In this document: positions 1 through 10,022 of the stretch, piece after piece
Layout of the letters: every line of letters begins with the position of its first letter
Numbering within the stretch: position 1 is the first letter of the stretch
Source: Aplidium turbinatum
Taxonomy: Eukaryota > Chordata > Ascidiacea > Aplousobranchia > Polyclinidae
Length of the DNA stretch: 64,000 nucleotides
Reading direction: 5' to 3'
Assembly: GCA_918807975.1 (NCBI GenBank)
Contig: OU964935.1
Coordinates: forward strand, 11,123,823 to 11,187,822
Translations under genes and position numbers: made by a program
Notes under the pieces: generated by a model
Seen by the model: only the letters and a program-made list of their open reading frames with translations
Told to the model about the DNA's origin: nothing
The model's database searches: none

Positions 1-1768
1 TGGAAAACCATAAATGACATCATCAAGTACAAACATAAGCACACAGCTCACATACCAGAAGAAATAATTAGCACTGACAATGAAAAAATATCTGACCCTG
101 CACAAATAAGTAACTGTTTTAATGATTATTTCACAGAAATTGGTCCTTCCATGGCATCTAAAATCCCTCTACCGTCTCCTGGCTCATTATTGAAATTGCA
201 AAGTGTCCCATTCTCCTTTTTCCTAAAACCTGTCAATCAAGAAGAAGTATTAAAACATCTTAATAATCTTTCTGTCTCTAAAAGTACAGGACATGATGGA
301 ATACCTATAAGATTTGTCAAACTATCCTCACCAATAATCGCCCCTTTCCTCACCAACTTATTCAATGAGTGTATCGATAAAGGTGTATATCCTGATGTAC
401 TAAAGGTCGCTCAAGTTACCCCAATCTTCAAAAGTGGCTCCAGGAAAAATTGTTCCAACTATAGGCCCATATCACTATTGTCCCCCTTCACCAAAATATT
501 CGAAAAATGCCTGTATGAACAAATGTACAATTATCTAACAAAAAAAGACCTGATCACACCACATCAGTATGGATTTAGACCACAATATTCCACTTCGTTA
601 GCTGTGTCAAACGTTTGTGATAACATCTTAACTAGGCTAACCTAGATAATAAAGATACAACTTGCTCTGTATTTCTTGATTTAGCTAAAGCCTTCGACAC
701 AGTTGATCACACTATTCTCATACAGAAACTGCAAACATACGGCTTTCGGGGCCTTCCATTACAATTGTTAAAAAGCTATATCAGCAATCGTCTACAGCAC
801 ACGGTCGTCAATGGAATCTCTTCAAACTCAAGACAGGTTACCTGCGGTGTGCCCCAAGGATCGACATTGGGACCCCTTCTTTTCTTACTGTATATAAATG
901 ACTTACCAAATTCAACAAACATGAATGTTAAACTATTTGCTGACGACACCAATCTTACGATGAGCGACAAATGTGAAATAAATTTGCAGAACAATGTGAA
1001 TGCCGAAATGCAAAAAGTTTACAACTGGTTGAAGCTTAATAGATTATCATTAAATTTCTCAAAAACTGAATACATGCTAATAACAAATAAAAAACACATA
1101 AAAAATTTTAACATTAACATTGGTAACACAACCATTCAACAAAAAGATCAAATAAAATACCTTGGCGTTTACATAGATAACAAATTAACATGGAAATATC
1201 ACATAGATAAAATTTGCGGAAAAGTAGCAAAAGGTTCATGGGCGTTGCTTAAACTCAGAAATTATGTCAACACAGACACTTTAAAAGATGTGTATCACGC
1301 TTTGATTTACTGTCATTTGCAATATTGTATTTCAAGCTGGGGAAAGGCCTGTGACAGTGCACTGGATCCATTAATAAAATTACAAAAAAGGTTATAAGAA
1401 TAATTACGAAACAAAATTACTATGCTCACACTAATTTTTTATTTTTCAAAATGAACATCTTGAAACTAAAAGACATACATAACATTGAAATAAAAAAACA
1501 TATGTACAAAGTTCATATGAATGAGTATCCGTCTACGTATTGTGATTTATTCACAAATGCTTCATCTATTCATCAGCATAACACAAGATATCAAACAAGC
1601 AACAATTATTTTATAAACAGATCAAACACAGAATTTGGCAAGAAGTCCATGCAGGTATTGGGACCAATGCTCTGGTCAGAGGTTCCAAGTAGGCTAAAAA
1701 ACTTATCATTTCATTGTTTCAAAAAAGAGATCAAAACGTTAATTTTACAAAGCTACAGTGCATCGTAA
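1..1768 (+). pseudogene. LINE reverse transcriptase, partial and frameshifted
   Basis: This is the RT of the LINE above and copies its RNA into the chromosome by target-primed reverse transcription. Visible blocks in order are the RT fingers (STGHDGIP, YRPISLLS, HQYGFRP), palm motif A (VFLDLAKAFDTVDH, near 670-715), motif B (GVPQGSTLGPLLF, near 850-890), motif C (FADDTNL, near 935-955) and the thumb with IKYLGVYID. The reading frame changes twice, near 640 and near 1390, so the copy is dead. The last part, to the stop at 1766-1768, is the C-terminal region that follows the RT in L2/CR1 elements. It is open for long stretches between the two shifts, suggesting a fairly young insertion. Nothing suggests host use. 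Confidence 0.85.
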
Positions 1769-2128
1769 GTGATATGTTATGGAAACCAACTTGTCAGTTG
1801 CTTCGGAAACTTTATTATTCTCTGCTTGCTTCATGGAATTTTGTGTTTTGGCCTACGTTATCATCAATATGTTTTTTTTTTTGTGGGTATGCTGTTGTTG
1901 AAGCGCGGGAACGTTTCAATTATTATTTTTCTATTGTAAGCTTATTTTAAATGGCAAAATCGTAATTTTCGTAGGGTGGCAATTGACTAGTAGACCGTAT
2001 GGTCGTCTCGTTGTCTCCCTGTCGGTATGGGAACTTGTGTAACTTTTGTACTGTGTATATTGCATATTTCAAACATGTACCTATGTTCCCGTTACTGACA
2101 AATAAAACATTGATTGATTGATTGATTG
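1..2128 (+). mobile_element. CR1/L2-like LINE, 5' part outside window
   Basis: This non-LTR retrotransposon runs off the left edge. The first codons (WKTIND...FNDYFTEIG) match the linker before the reverse transcriptase of L2/CR1-type LINEs. The element ends at 2128 after an AATAAA-like A-rich stretch and a (TTGA)n tail of about four units, the usual 3' microsatellite of this group. It has inserted into an older LINE endonuclease fragment that reads on the other strand (2131-2400). The clade call rests on motifs read by eye, so CR1, L2, Daphne and Crack remain possible. Confidence 0.85.
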
Positions 2129-2130
2129 GT

Positions 2131-2400
2131 TATAGTTAAGATCACCCAAAATATAACAATTATTTTTAGTTGATTGTAGAACTTGAGTTAAATGTTGAAT
2201 AAAAGAGTAGTGAGATTTGCAGTCATTTTTAGGTGATCGGTATATAGTCCCAACAGTATACTTTTTATTACTAACAGAAACTTCAATGAATAAAGATTCA
2301 AAAATTTTCTCTTCCATAATTGTAAGTTTATTGTTCACAGTAAACACAATGTCATTTTTTATATACAATGCAACACCTAGAGTGCAACACCAACAGTAGA
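2131..2400 (-). pseudogene. LINE endonuclease fragment
   Basis: On the minus strand the residues GVALYIKNDI, ESLFIEV, TIYRSPKND and YILGDLNYN follow one another. This is the order found in the apurinic-type endonuclease of L2/CR1-like LINEs, where the GDLN motif carries catalytic residues. The fragment stops exactly at the (TTGA)n tail of the LINE ending at 2128, so that LINE probably inserted here. Only about 90 residues remain. Confidence 0.75.
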
Positions 2401-2469
2401 TTAATTGAATAAAACTTCAGCTTGTCCTGGAACTACAGCTCCAAAAAAGGTCTTTACCTACTTGACAAT

Positions 2470-3131
2470 GGTTGACAGGCTTGTTGTTAGGCATTGTCGG
2501 AAATTTTCAAGCATTTTCAGGGGTTGTCAGGCATTGTAGAGGAGCTACTTTCAGGCATTGTCTAGGATTTCCAGGCATTGTCGATCATTATCAGTGGTTG
2601 ACGGGTTTGTTAGGCATTATAGAACATTTTCAGGCATTGCCAAACATTTTCAGGGGTTGTCAAGGATTTTCAGGGGTTGTCAGGCATTGTAGAGTAGCTA
2701 CTTTCAGGCATTGTTGGGAATTTCCAGGCATTGTCTAGGATTTCCAGGCATTGTCGATCAATATCAGTGTTTGACAGGTTTGGTAATCATTATGGAACAT
2801 TTTCAGGCATTGTCGAACATTTTCAGGGATTTTCGAACATTTTCAGGGGTTGTCGAGCATTTTCAGGGGTTGTCAGGCATTGTCGGTAATTTCAAGGCAT
2901 TGTCTAGAATTTTCAGGCATTGTCGATGCTAGACAACTCCTGAAAATGTTCGACAATGCCTGACAAACCCGTCAACCACTAATAATGATCAACAATGCCT
3001 GGAAATCCTAGACAATGCCTGGAAATTCCCAACAATGCCTGAAAGTAGCTACTCTACAATGCCTGACAACCCCTGAAAATGCTCGACAATCCCTGAAAAT
3101 GTTCCATAATGACTACCAAGCCTGTCAAACA
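2470..3131. repeat. Inverted minisatellite, left block
   Basis: Tandem variants of a roughly 20-22 bp unit read 'ttttcaggcattgtcgaaca'. From 2470 to about 2932 the unit lies in one orientation and from about 2933 to 3131 in the opposite one, making a fold-back array. A higher-order unit of roughly 150-210 bp is marked by 'gtagctactttcaggcattg'. A hAT element inserted at 3140 separates this block from its continuation at 5389. Open frames across it only translate the repeat. Confidence 0.85.
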
Positions 3132-3890
3132 CTGATATTCAGGGCCTGATTAAGGCTCACGGGGGCCCGAGGCACAGCTAAGTTTAGGGGCCCCTATTGG
3201 CAATCGCTTTCGATGCAGAGCAGGAGTGCTCAACTGTTAGCCTACTGCAAAATCGTTACACAATTTGAAATTGTTACTCAGTTCAGTTGTTTGTTTTTTT
3301 TATTTCTGACCATCATATCAAAACAATACACGTCAACATAGCAAAGGTCAAGAAAAAGGTAGAAGCGACAAAACGCGAACGTTAAAACGTGCTTGTGATC
3401 GAAGTAAGTTATTGAGTTGAAAAAAATTTGGCACGGTCGCAAAATAACAAGTGTGCACATACTGGCACAACTTTCGCTACCTACGCCTACGGTAGAAAGT
3501 GCTATAAAGTGGACCGGCTGATAATTTGGAACACTGCTGTTTTTTCAATGACTGAAGTAAATAATTTCATGGTTTGTGAACAGCTTGAATTAACCTTTCT
3601 TACTGACCTAGTTTTTACTGTTTCAGAATTCAGATTCAAAGGATTCAGTTCAGTTGTGTTTTGTTGTTAGTAGAGGTTTTGTGTTTTGGGGGTCTGCGAT
3701 GTTATTTTGCTGGTTCAAACTATTGAGAATTTTTCAAATATTGCTACAGTTACAAAAGATTATACAAAAGTAATCTGCAGGAGAGGCATTACTAATGACT
3801 ACCGTATGTGCCAAAATCTTGAAGAAATGTCCACTGTTTAGTTTAAGTTTATTAATTCTAAATGACACCAAGCAACATAAGATTATGCTA

Positions 3891-5287
3891 ACTGTAATAT
3901 GGACCACCTAACTGTTTGGTAATATGGTCCAGTGGTCCAGGTTATGGTCAATTGGTAGAAATTTGTTTCTCAGTAATAAAGACAAGCATAGAAATGAAGT
4001 TCCATGAGATTTATGCATTTTTTTCAAACTTTTTAGAGTGCATCATAAAATATATTTGTAACTTGCTTTCTTATAGTGATAAAAGCTATTACCAGTAATT
4101 TGCATAATCACTTTGATATTATAAACAATTTGATTAAATTCTGATGACATGTCTAAGCATGGAAATTGGATTTAAAATGGATTTATATGCAGTAAATGGA
4201 TTTAAAAAAGCAGGAATTTACCCCATTAATCCTCTTGTATTTGATGAAAGTGATTTTCACTCCGCTGAAGTTACTGACAAGCCTCATGAAGTAGACACCT
4301 CTCCAAACAATGTATCACCGCTGATAATTGATGATCAAGATATGTCTACTCAAGATGCAATTTCTCGAAACATTTCACCTTTGTCACAAGATGTGGTAAA
4401 CATTGAAAAAGTGGCAAAAAATTCAATCATGTCAACAGAATTAAATGCTGGAACTTTAACTGATGCACCGTATGAAGCAATCTCACAAGCACCAGGACCA
4501 TCGTCATTGAGTGTTAAGAACTTACAACCTTGTTCAGTTAGCATTTCATGCAGGGTATCTGTCGAGGACATGAGCCCACTTCCAAAACAAGTTACGAAGG
4601 GAAGAAAACGTAGAAAAACTACAAAGGCTACTGTGCTGACAGGTACCGTACGCCACACAAACATAAAATCAAGTTCACAGAGAAAGCTAAACCAGCAAAA
4701 CAAGTGAGAAAAGGCTTAACCTTTTAAGTTTTCAAAAAAGAGAGGTATTCCAAGCAATGCTGCTTCTGCATGCACTTGTCTTGTGTGTGACGAGTCCACT
4801 GATGAGGATTGGATTCAGTGTTGTCAGTGCAAGAAATTGGCCCATGAAATTTGTGCTGATATATCAAATGCTCATTTTTACTATTGTGACAACTGTGCCA
4901 ACGATCAATGATTTGAAACTTGTTTGAGATGACTATCATGAACGTTTCAGACTATTTTTATTTATTGAGTGTTTGTGTTCTATTTCATGCCTTTGAAGTT
5001 TGACTTCCTTGATATATTTACTTTCACATGACAACTGTCCATATTACAGTATGGTGGTCCATATTATGAAACAGGGTGGTCCATTTTAGAAACTGGGTTG
5101 ATAATATGGACCACTATATAAATAAAATAATAATGTAGTATTCTTTGTTTGTGTTATGTTTTTTTGATTGGAATTGTTTTTGCAAACCAACTAGCCTGTA
5201 ACTAATCAAGTAAAGTTAGTTGCACCCCAATGTTGTGGATTTTTATAAAAATATTAAGATTTTTCATTAGGTGGTCCAAATTATAGT
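3891..5287 (+). mobile_element. pogo/Tigger-like remnant nested in hAT
   Basis: Terminal inverted repeats read ACTGTAATATGGACCACCT on the left and AGGTGGTCCAAATTATAGT on the right. Further copies of the ATATGGACCAC word lie just inside both ends (3930-3950, 5041-5115). The encoded remnant is the C-terminal end of a pogo-type DDE transposase, so the 5' two thirds of the gene are missing. A flanking TA is seen on the left but not clearly on the right, so the exact edges are uncertain by a base or two. Confidence 0.65.
4144..4911 (+). pseudogene. pogo-type transposase C-terminus with PHD finger
   Basis: The frame starts with NGFKKAGIYPINPLVFDESDF, the segment that follows the DDE catalytic domain in Tigger/Jerky-like transposases. 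A low-complexity Ser/Thr/Pro linker and a basic patch (GRKRRKTTK, near 4600-4625) come next. Two in-frame stops (4705-4707 and 4717-4719) separate these from a PHD-like zinc finger in the same frame at 4771-4911: CTCLVC, WIQCCQCKKLAHEIC, YYCDNC, then a stop. That spacing gives the C4HC3 ligands of a PHD finger. Some invertebrate pogo transposases carry such a tail, which may direct the protein to chromatin; that function is inference. The two stops could instead lie in a short intron. Confidence 0.6.
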
Positions 5288-5388
5288 ACTTTTCCTACTA
5301 ATGTAAAAAATAATGGGGGCCCCCAAAACCAGGGGGCCTGAGGCCTGTGCCTCGTGTGCCTCATGGTTAATCGGGCCCTGCTGATATT

Positions 5389-6075
5389 GATCGACAATGC
5401 CTAGAAATCCTAGACAATGCCTGGAAATTCCCAACAAATGTCTGAAAGTAGCTACTCTACAATGCCTGACAACCCCTGAAAATCCTCGACAATCCCTGAA
5501 AATGTTCGACAATCCCTGAAAATGTTCCATAATGACTACCAAACCTGTCAAACACTGATATTGATCGACAATGCCTGGAAATCCTAGATCATGCCTAGAA
5601 ATTCTAGACAATGCCTGAAAGTAGCTACTCTACAATGCCTGACAACCCCTGAAAATGCTCGACAATCCCTGAAAATGTTCGACAATGCCTGAAAATGTTC
5701 CATAATGACTACCAAACCTGTCAAACACTGATATTGATCGACAATGCCTGGAAATTCCCAACAATGCCTGAAAGTAGCTACTCTACAGTCTACAATGCCT
5801 GACAGCCCCTGAAAATGCTCGACAACCCCTGAATATGTTCGATAATGCCTGAAAATGTTCGACAATGCCTCACAAGCCTGTCAACCACTGATAATGATCG
5901 ACAATGCCTGGAAATCTTACACAATGCCTAGAAATTCCCAACAATGCCTGAAAGTAGTTAGCCTACTCTACAATACCGTACCTGAAACCCCTGAAAATGT
6001 TCGACAACCCCTGAAAATGCTCCACAACCCCCCAAAAAGCCGACAATGCCCGACAATACCTGACAATGGGTATTT
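5389..6075. repeat. Inverted minisatellite, right block
   Basis: This continues the 2470-3131 array in its second orientation. The marker 'gtagctactctacaatgcctgacaa' style unit recurs near 5448, 5622, 5774 and 5955, a higher-order spacing of about 150-180 bp. The array ends at 'gacaatgggtatttag'. No coding function is supported. Confidence 0.85.
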
Positions 6076-6426
6076 AGAGGTATACCCTCTGTGACTGATT
6101 TGTTTTCAATCGCCAGAATCTCCATAAAGCAGTCCATGCGGAACGAGAATGTGACGTCATCACAAGCAATCCATACGTCAACTTGAAAACGAAAAAAGTT
6201 TTATTTAAACAAAAACCAAAAAAATATATTAAAAATAAAGTTGTTTTGCTGTGCCAAGTTTGAAGTCAATGCATACAGCCATGGCTACGCTGTTAGCCTT
6301 CAAACATCGTTACGCACCACTGAGTTGCATATCTATATGTAAGATATCTATGCTAAAACCATTGCTGTTTTCGCTGCCTTGTGACGTCATTTTTCCTAAT
6401 TGTTTATTTTAAATAGCACTCGCAAA

Positions 6427-6813
6427 GGGTAGGCACTTTAACATGCAGATATCCAATCCAGCACGAACCAATCAGAAGCTACGCTTTTCATGATGTCATC
6501 AAGATTGCGTTTGGGAAGAATAAAGGAAAAACGCAAATTCTAGCTAAATTAAATCATCGGTTGGCTTGGAACATTGGGTTAGGGCGGTAGTAGTCATTAC
6601 AGTACAATGACGTGGGTTTGATTCCCACCTCTGCTATAGCTCTTTTTTCTTCTGTAATTACCAAACAAAGTTCAAAGTAATTATTAATTCTCTGGCTGAA
6701 TGCTGGAATGGTCACAATAGCAGTCTAGCAGATAACGTAGCATCTCATTGGTTCGTGGTTGGATTGGATACGCGCGTGGATTATTAGACATCTGCTTGTT
6801 AAAGTGCCTACCC
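6427..6813. mobile_element. MITE with 7-9 bp TSD
   Basis: Inverted ends GGGTAGGCACTTTAAC and GTTAAAGTGCCTACCC extend, with mismatches, about 60 bp inward (the words ACCAATCAGAAGC and GCATCTCATTGGT mirror each other). The flanks repeat TCGCAAA at 6420-6426 and 6814-6820. Because the termini are G/C runs the duplication may be 7, 8 or 9 bp, so hAT and Mutator-like families cannot be separated. The interior carries a tRNA-like module. Confidence 0.75.
6573..6647 (+). ncRNA. tRNA-like Pol III module (not a working tRNA)
   Basis: A T-arm hairpin is perfect (GTGGG stem, TTTGATT loop, CCCAC). An anticodon-like hairpin GTCATT/AATGAC with a 7-nt loop precedes it, and a D-arm-like GGTTAGGGCGGTAG lies upstream. 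A T6 terminator follows at 6642-6647. I find no matching acceptor stem, so this is a tRNA-derived A/B-box promoter carried by the MITE rather than a functional tRNA. Confidence 0.4.
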
Positions 6814-7099
6814 TCGCAAAGCTGTCAGTGCACACCCAGCTTGAAGGTAATGACCGAAAAAAATTAAAGGCAATGACCTCAAACGTTGGAATATTAAAAT
6901 TAGAAGGGGACGAGTTTTGCAATTGAAAAGAAAGCAATCAGCATGCAGCAAGATGTTAGAATATCATGAAAGTAAAGAACATCGACAACCGATGGAAATT
7001 TTCTTTTTTTTCTTCTGGATTTCTTGGGGTGTGCAGTGCACACTGCACACCTTGAACACCCTGAATATACGCCACTGCTGTGCACAAACGTCGCAACTC

Positions 7100-7427
7100 C
7101 ACGGATTTTACTAAGAGTGTAGGAGGCAAGTTGAAAGCCCGTTATCTTCAGGCGCGAAACATCCACACAGTGGGTTTCTTGGAGCAGGATGGCAGTCGGT
7201 TGCAAGGGTTCAATCAGCTGTTTTATAACTGTAGACTTGGCTCTTGAAAAGCCTTCCACATTGAGCTGCAGCAAGGTTATTCTTTCCCTTACGACATTCG
7301 TTGATGTCCGCACTAATAAGGGCGCTTGATCGGGGTCGGAATTAATCGGAGACTGCAACTCCATTTGCATGTTGTTTGCTTCAGGTAAGCTTTGCTTTCT
7401 CTTTGCTACTTGTCGGTTTGTTGTCAT
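7100..7427 (-). pseudogene. LINE endonuclease N-terminal fragment
   Basis: Minus-strand residues ITLLQLNVEGFSRAK, AILLQETHC and KIRGVATFVHSS match the start of the LINE apurinic endonuclease domain, where N and the QETH Glu are active-site positions. About 110 residues are preserved. After that the frame runs into unrelated sequence near 7095, and the rest of the LINE is missing. The leading Met-rich segment (MTTNRQVAKRKQSLPE) could be the protein's native start. Confidence 0.65.
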
Positions 7428-7583
7428 CAGTCGAATCCAGGGCTCACCACGTAGAGCTTGACAACTTGAGCAATGGTAGCTTTACACATCAACCAACCAA
7501 CTTTATGTAGACTATGTGCTTGAAAAACGTGCAGAATAAAGACAATGAACAAGAAACAGTGGTGAATATCAAAACACTATAGG

Positions 7584-8190
7584 CTACTGCAGCCAATGAA
7601 AGAAAGTCAGATTTCGTGTCTGCTTTTGGCAAGACCTTACGCGAAACAATTCTTGCCCGAATGAAACCATCCCGTTGTTGATGGCCAGCAACACTTCCAC
7701 AGGCGTTAGTGACTTCCCGAATGAGGCGCTCCACAGCTTGAGTATGAGCAGGAAAATGAGGGCATTCAAACTTCGTGTTTATCAAACCCATTTAGTTCAT
7801 CCATGGTCAAGTGTAAAGTAAGGATAGACTCAGTAAGCGTGGCATTGTCCCAATCAATTAAAGAGCACAGTGAGTTGGCATCAAAATTTAATTTTGGTGG
7901 GATAAAGTGCGGACAGAAACATCACCAGAGTTACCGCCTTTGCGAATATTTTCTAACATGTTCACAGCAAAAGATCGCAAAACAGGATCATCACTGGATA
8001 CCGGGGGATTGTCACGTCATTCAGATGTACCAGGTGCAGCGGGTTCGAAAGAAGAGTCATTTTCTTTATCAATTACTGCAAAAAAACTGCTGTTTTTTTC
8101 AGTTCTCTTCCTCTATCACTTGTGACTTCTTTGCTGCAGCGAAATCATCTACTCGATGTTGTTTGAGGCTCTTAAAAAACAACTTTTTTG
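7584..8190 (-). pseudogene. Orphan 'HTQAVER' transposon-associated protein, C-terminal end
   Basis: In minus-strand order one reads RKFIPPKLNFDANS, LIDWDNATLTESILT, FPAHTQAVERLIREVT, GHQQRDGFIRARIVSR, then a stop at 7584-7586. I recognise the H-T-Q-A-V-E-R...V-T-x-A block followed by RDGFIRA and SR as a conserved C-terminal signature of uncharacterised invertebrate proteins that appear in many copies per genome and are presumably transposon-encoded. The catalytic region, if any, is not in this fragment. Two overlapping frames are needed to cover it, so it is decayed. I can give no superfamily. Confidence 0.5.
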
Positions 8191-8194
8191 TTTG

Positions 8195-8499
8195 AATGAT
8201 AAATGCAACACAAAATAATCTATGTAAATCAGTTCAGTTTGTTTCTATTTGCAAGTGTACTGTATTTGTTAACCCCTGCTCATGTATTTCATGACTACAT
8301 TCATTGCATGGAAATAGCCCATGCCTTCACTGCACAAAACATTTGTACTGATTGAGCCTTGAACAGACTGAAGCTGATGCTGCAATGGGGGTCTGGGGGG
8401 CGTAGCCCCCAAAAGTTGAAATGACCATCACGATTTTAGCCCACTGTCCAAAAATCACCCCGCCCAACCCCCAAAAAAATTCTAAAAGTGGATAGAGAC
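8195..8499. other. Unassigned, with degenerate MITE-like segment
   Basis: No gene is seen. A G/C-rich inverted segment near 8385-8415 (GGGGGTCTGGGGGGCGTAGCC) resembles the interior of hAT MITEs found at 16500, 30135 and 55010, so part of this stretch is probably a decayed member of that family. I could not fix its ends. Confidence 0.35.
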
Positions 8500-8700
8500 C
8501 CTGGCTTAAGCAACCCAACTCAAGGACTGCTCTCCATTCAGCTGCACCCGATGGATGGAGGAATTCACAGACTATAATAGCACTTCAACAACAAGCAAAA
8601 ACTTCACTCGGTGATCGGGTCTATGTTTGTGGTTCCAAGTCTCTAAAAATTTGAGAAACTGTCAAGACTCAAATTTTTAAGTCCCAGAATAAAGATTCCC
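8500..8700 (+). mobile_element. tRNA-derived SINE, 5'-truncated (copy A)
   Basis: This matches the body and tail of a SINE seen five more times in the window. Shared landmarks are GGACTGCTCTCCATTCAG, a CACTTCAACAA segment and the end AGAATAAAGATTC. The tRNA head is absent here. Confidence 0.65.
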
Positions 8701-9355
8701 CCTATCAAAATATTTTTTCTTTTACTCTTCAGTTGGAAGCCAAGGTTTCAAATAAATTCAGATCACTACTACAGCTTACATTATTTTTCTGCTTTCTAAC
8801 GAAAAAGAAAACAGTCCAGTTGAACACCATTTACAAACTAGCCTATCTACTTTCATGATTTTCGCGTTTAATTAAAAAACCGTCAACGATGGTCAATGAA
8901 CAAATTTGGCCCAGTTTTTTGATAAGAGTTGTCTTGCAAACTAAAAAAAAACATTTGGCAACACTTTGATGTTACTTAACAGCTGATAAGAGGCTTCCAG
9001 TTTCCACTTCGTTCCTTTTCCAGTTTCTTGGAAGGTTCCTCATTTAACTTCTAACTTTATCTATAAGCAAGTGATCAAAATCAGGTAGAAATAAAATAAT
9101 TTTCCAAAATTATACAGAAAATAGTAAAAAGTTCCTGCTCTCCAAAAAGAAATACAGTATCCTGAGCCTAATTGTAGAAGCAAAAATTGTCAACAAAATT
9201 AAATTGTTTTTTTCCTTTAGTTCAAATATTATATCAAGGTAAATTTTAGATTGGTTGATTTAAGGGCTTTTAATATTATCATGCAAAGATAAGCACAGAA
9301 ATAGCTGAAATGCATACATCTTTGCTTATGCTGCATGTGGAAGGTGAAGTTGGGC
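8701..9355. other. No gene recognised
   Basis: AT-rich unique-looking sequence. I see no open frame of note, no inverted ends and no RNA gene. Confidence 0.5.
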
Positions 9356-10022
9356 CGGGGATGGAGGAACCACGTGGGCCTGGGCCCACCTACTTTATTT
9401 TCTGGGTGGGCCTGGCCCACCCACTTTTAAAAGCCAAATTTCTTTAAAAAGGTAGCGAAAACGGCAAATCTAAGAGAGAGTTCCAAAAAGAGGTCTTCAC
9501 TCATTTGATACACAGTAGTTTGATTAGGCTATTATCTTTGATAGCTCAATGATGAAATCCAACCTTTAAACTTTTCTGTTGAGTCCATTATTGATGTGCA
9601 GCACGTGTGAGTGTGGTTGCGTGTGACTGGTGGTCTGGAGCAATCTACCAATCAATTTAATCATTTTCTATGCTCTTTATGGTTAGAACAGTGATATCAT
9701 TACATATGCACGTAGCCTACTGTATAATGCTGCATATTATTATTCCCAGGTGGCATTATAACTGTGTGTGTATTGTTGCCTTTTTATTTGTACAGTATGT
9801 ACAATAGTACATCGCTGGGTTTTTTTTTTTCGGTCATTTATCGGTCATTGACCGATTTTTTAGCAAAATGTCCGAAAAAAATATAGTCAATTCGGTCAAA
9901 ATGTCCGAAAAATATATAGTCAATTCGGGTGTTGCAAGGTTGAGTTTCGCTGATGAACGTTGAAGAAAGTTTTCTTACATAAAACACGACAACGTTTCTC
10001 AGCGAAACTTAATGTTGTAGCT

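Larger units (their letters stand above)
3140..5380. mobile_element. hAT element with 8-bp TSD
   Basis: The ends CAGGGCCTGATTAA and TTAATCGGGCCCTG are inverted repeats. They are flanked by identical 8-bp duplications CTGATATT at 3132-3139 and 5381-5388, the hallmark of hAT transposition. The host site is the minisatellite array, which resumes after the element. I recognise no hAT transposase inside. Most of the interior is a pogo-like remnant (3891-5287). Small open frames at 3278-3670 match nothing I know. Confidence 0.85.

Noticed and set aside
1-2128. Pairing of the SINE family with this LINE by shared 3' tail
   Set aside because: In sense orientation the LINE ends in (TTGA)n but the SINE ends in (TCAA)n, which is the complement, so the tails are not the same.
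2472-2932. Open frames with repeated 'GIVGNFQAFSGVVRHC'-like peptides
   Set aside because: They are translations of the minisatellite. The same is true of 5267-5865 on the other strand.
2470-6075. Regularly spaced direct repeats resembling a CRISPR array
   Set aside because: Animal DNA, units diverged and contiguous without unique spacers, orientation reverses, and no cas genes.
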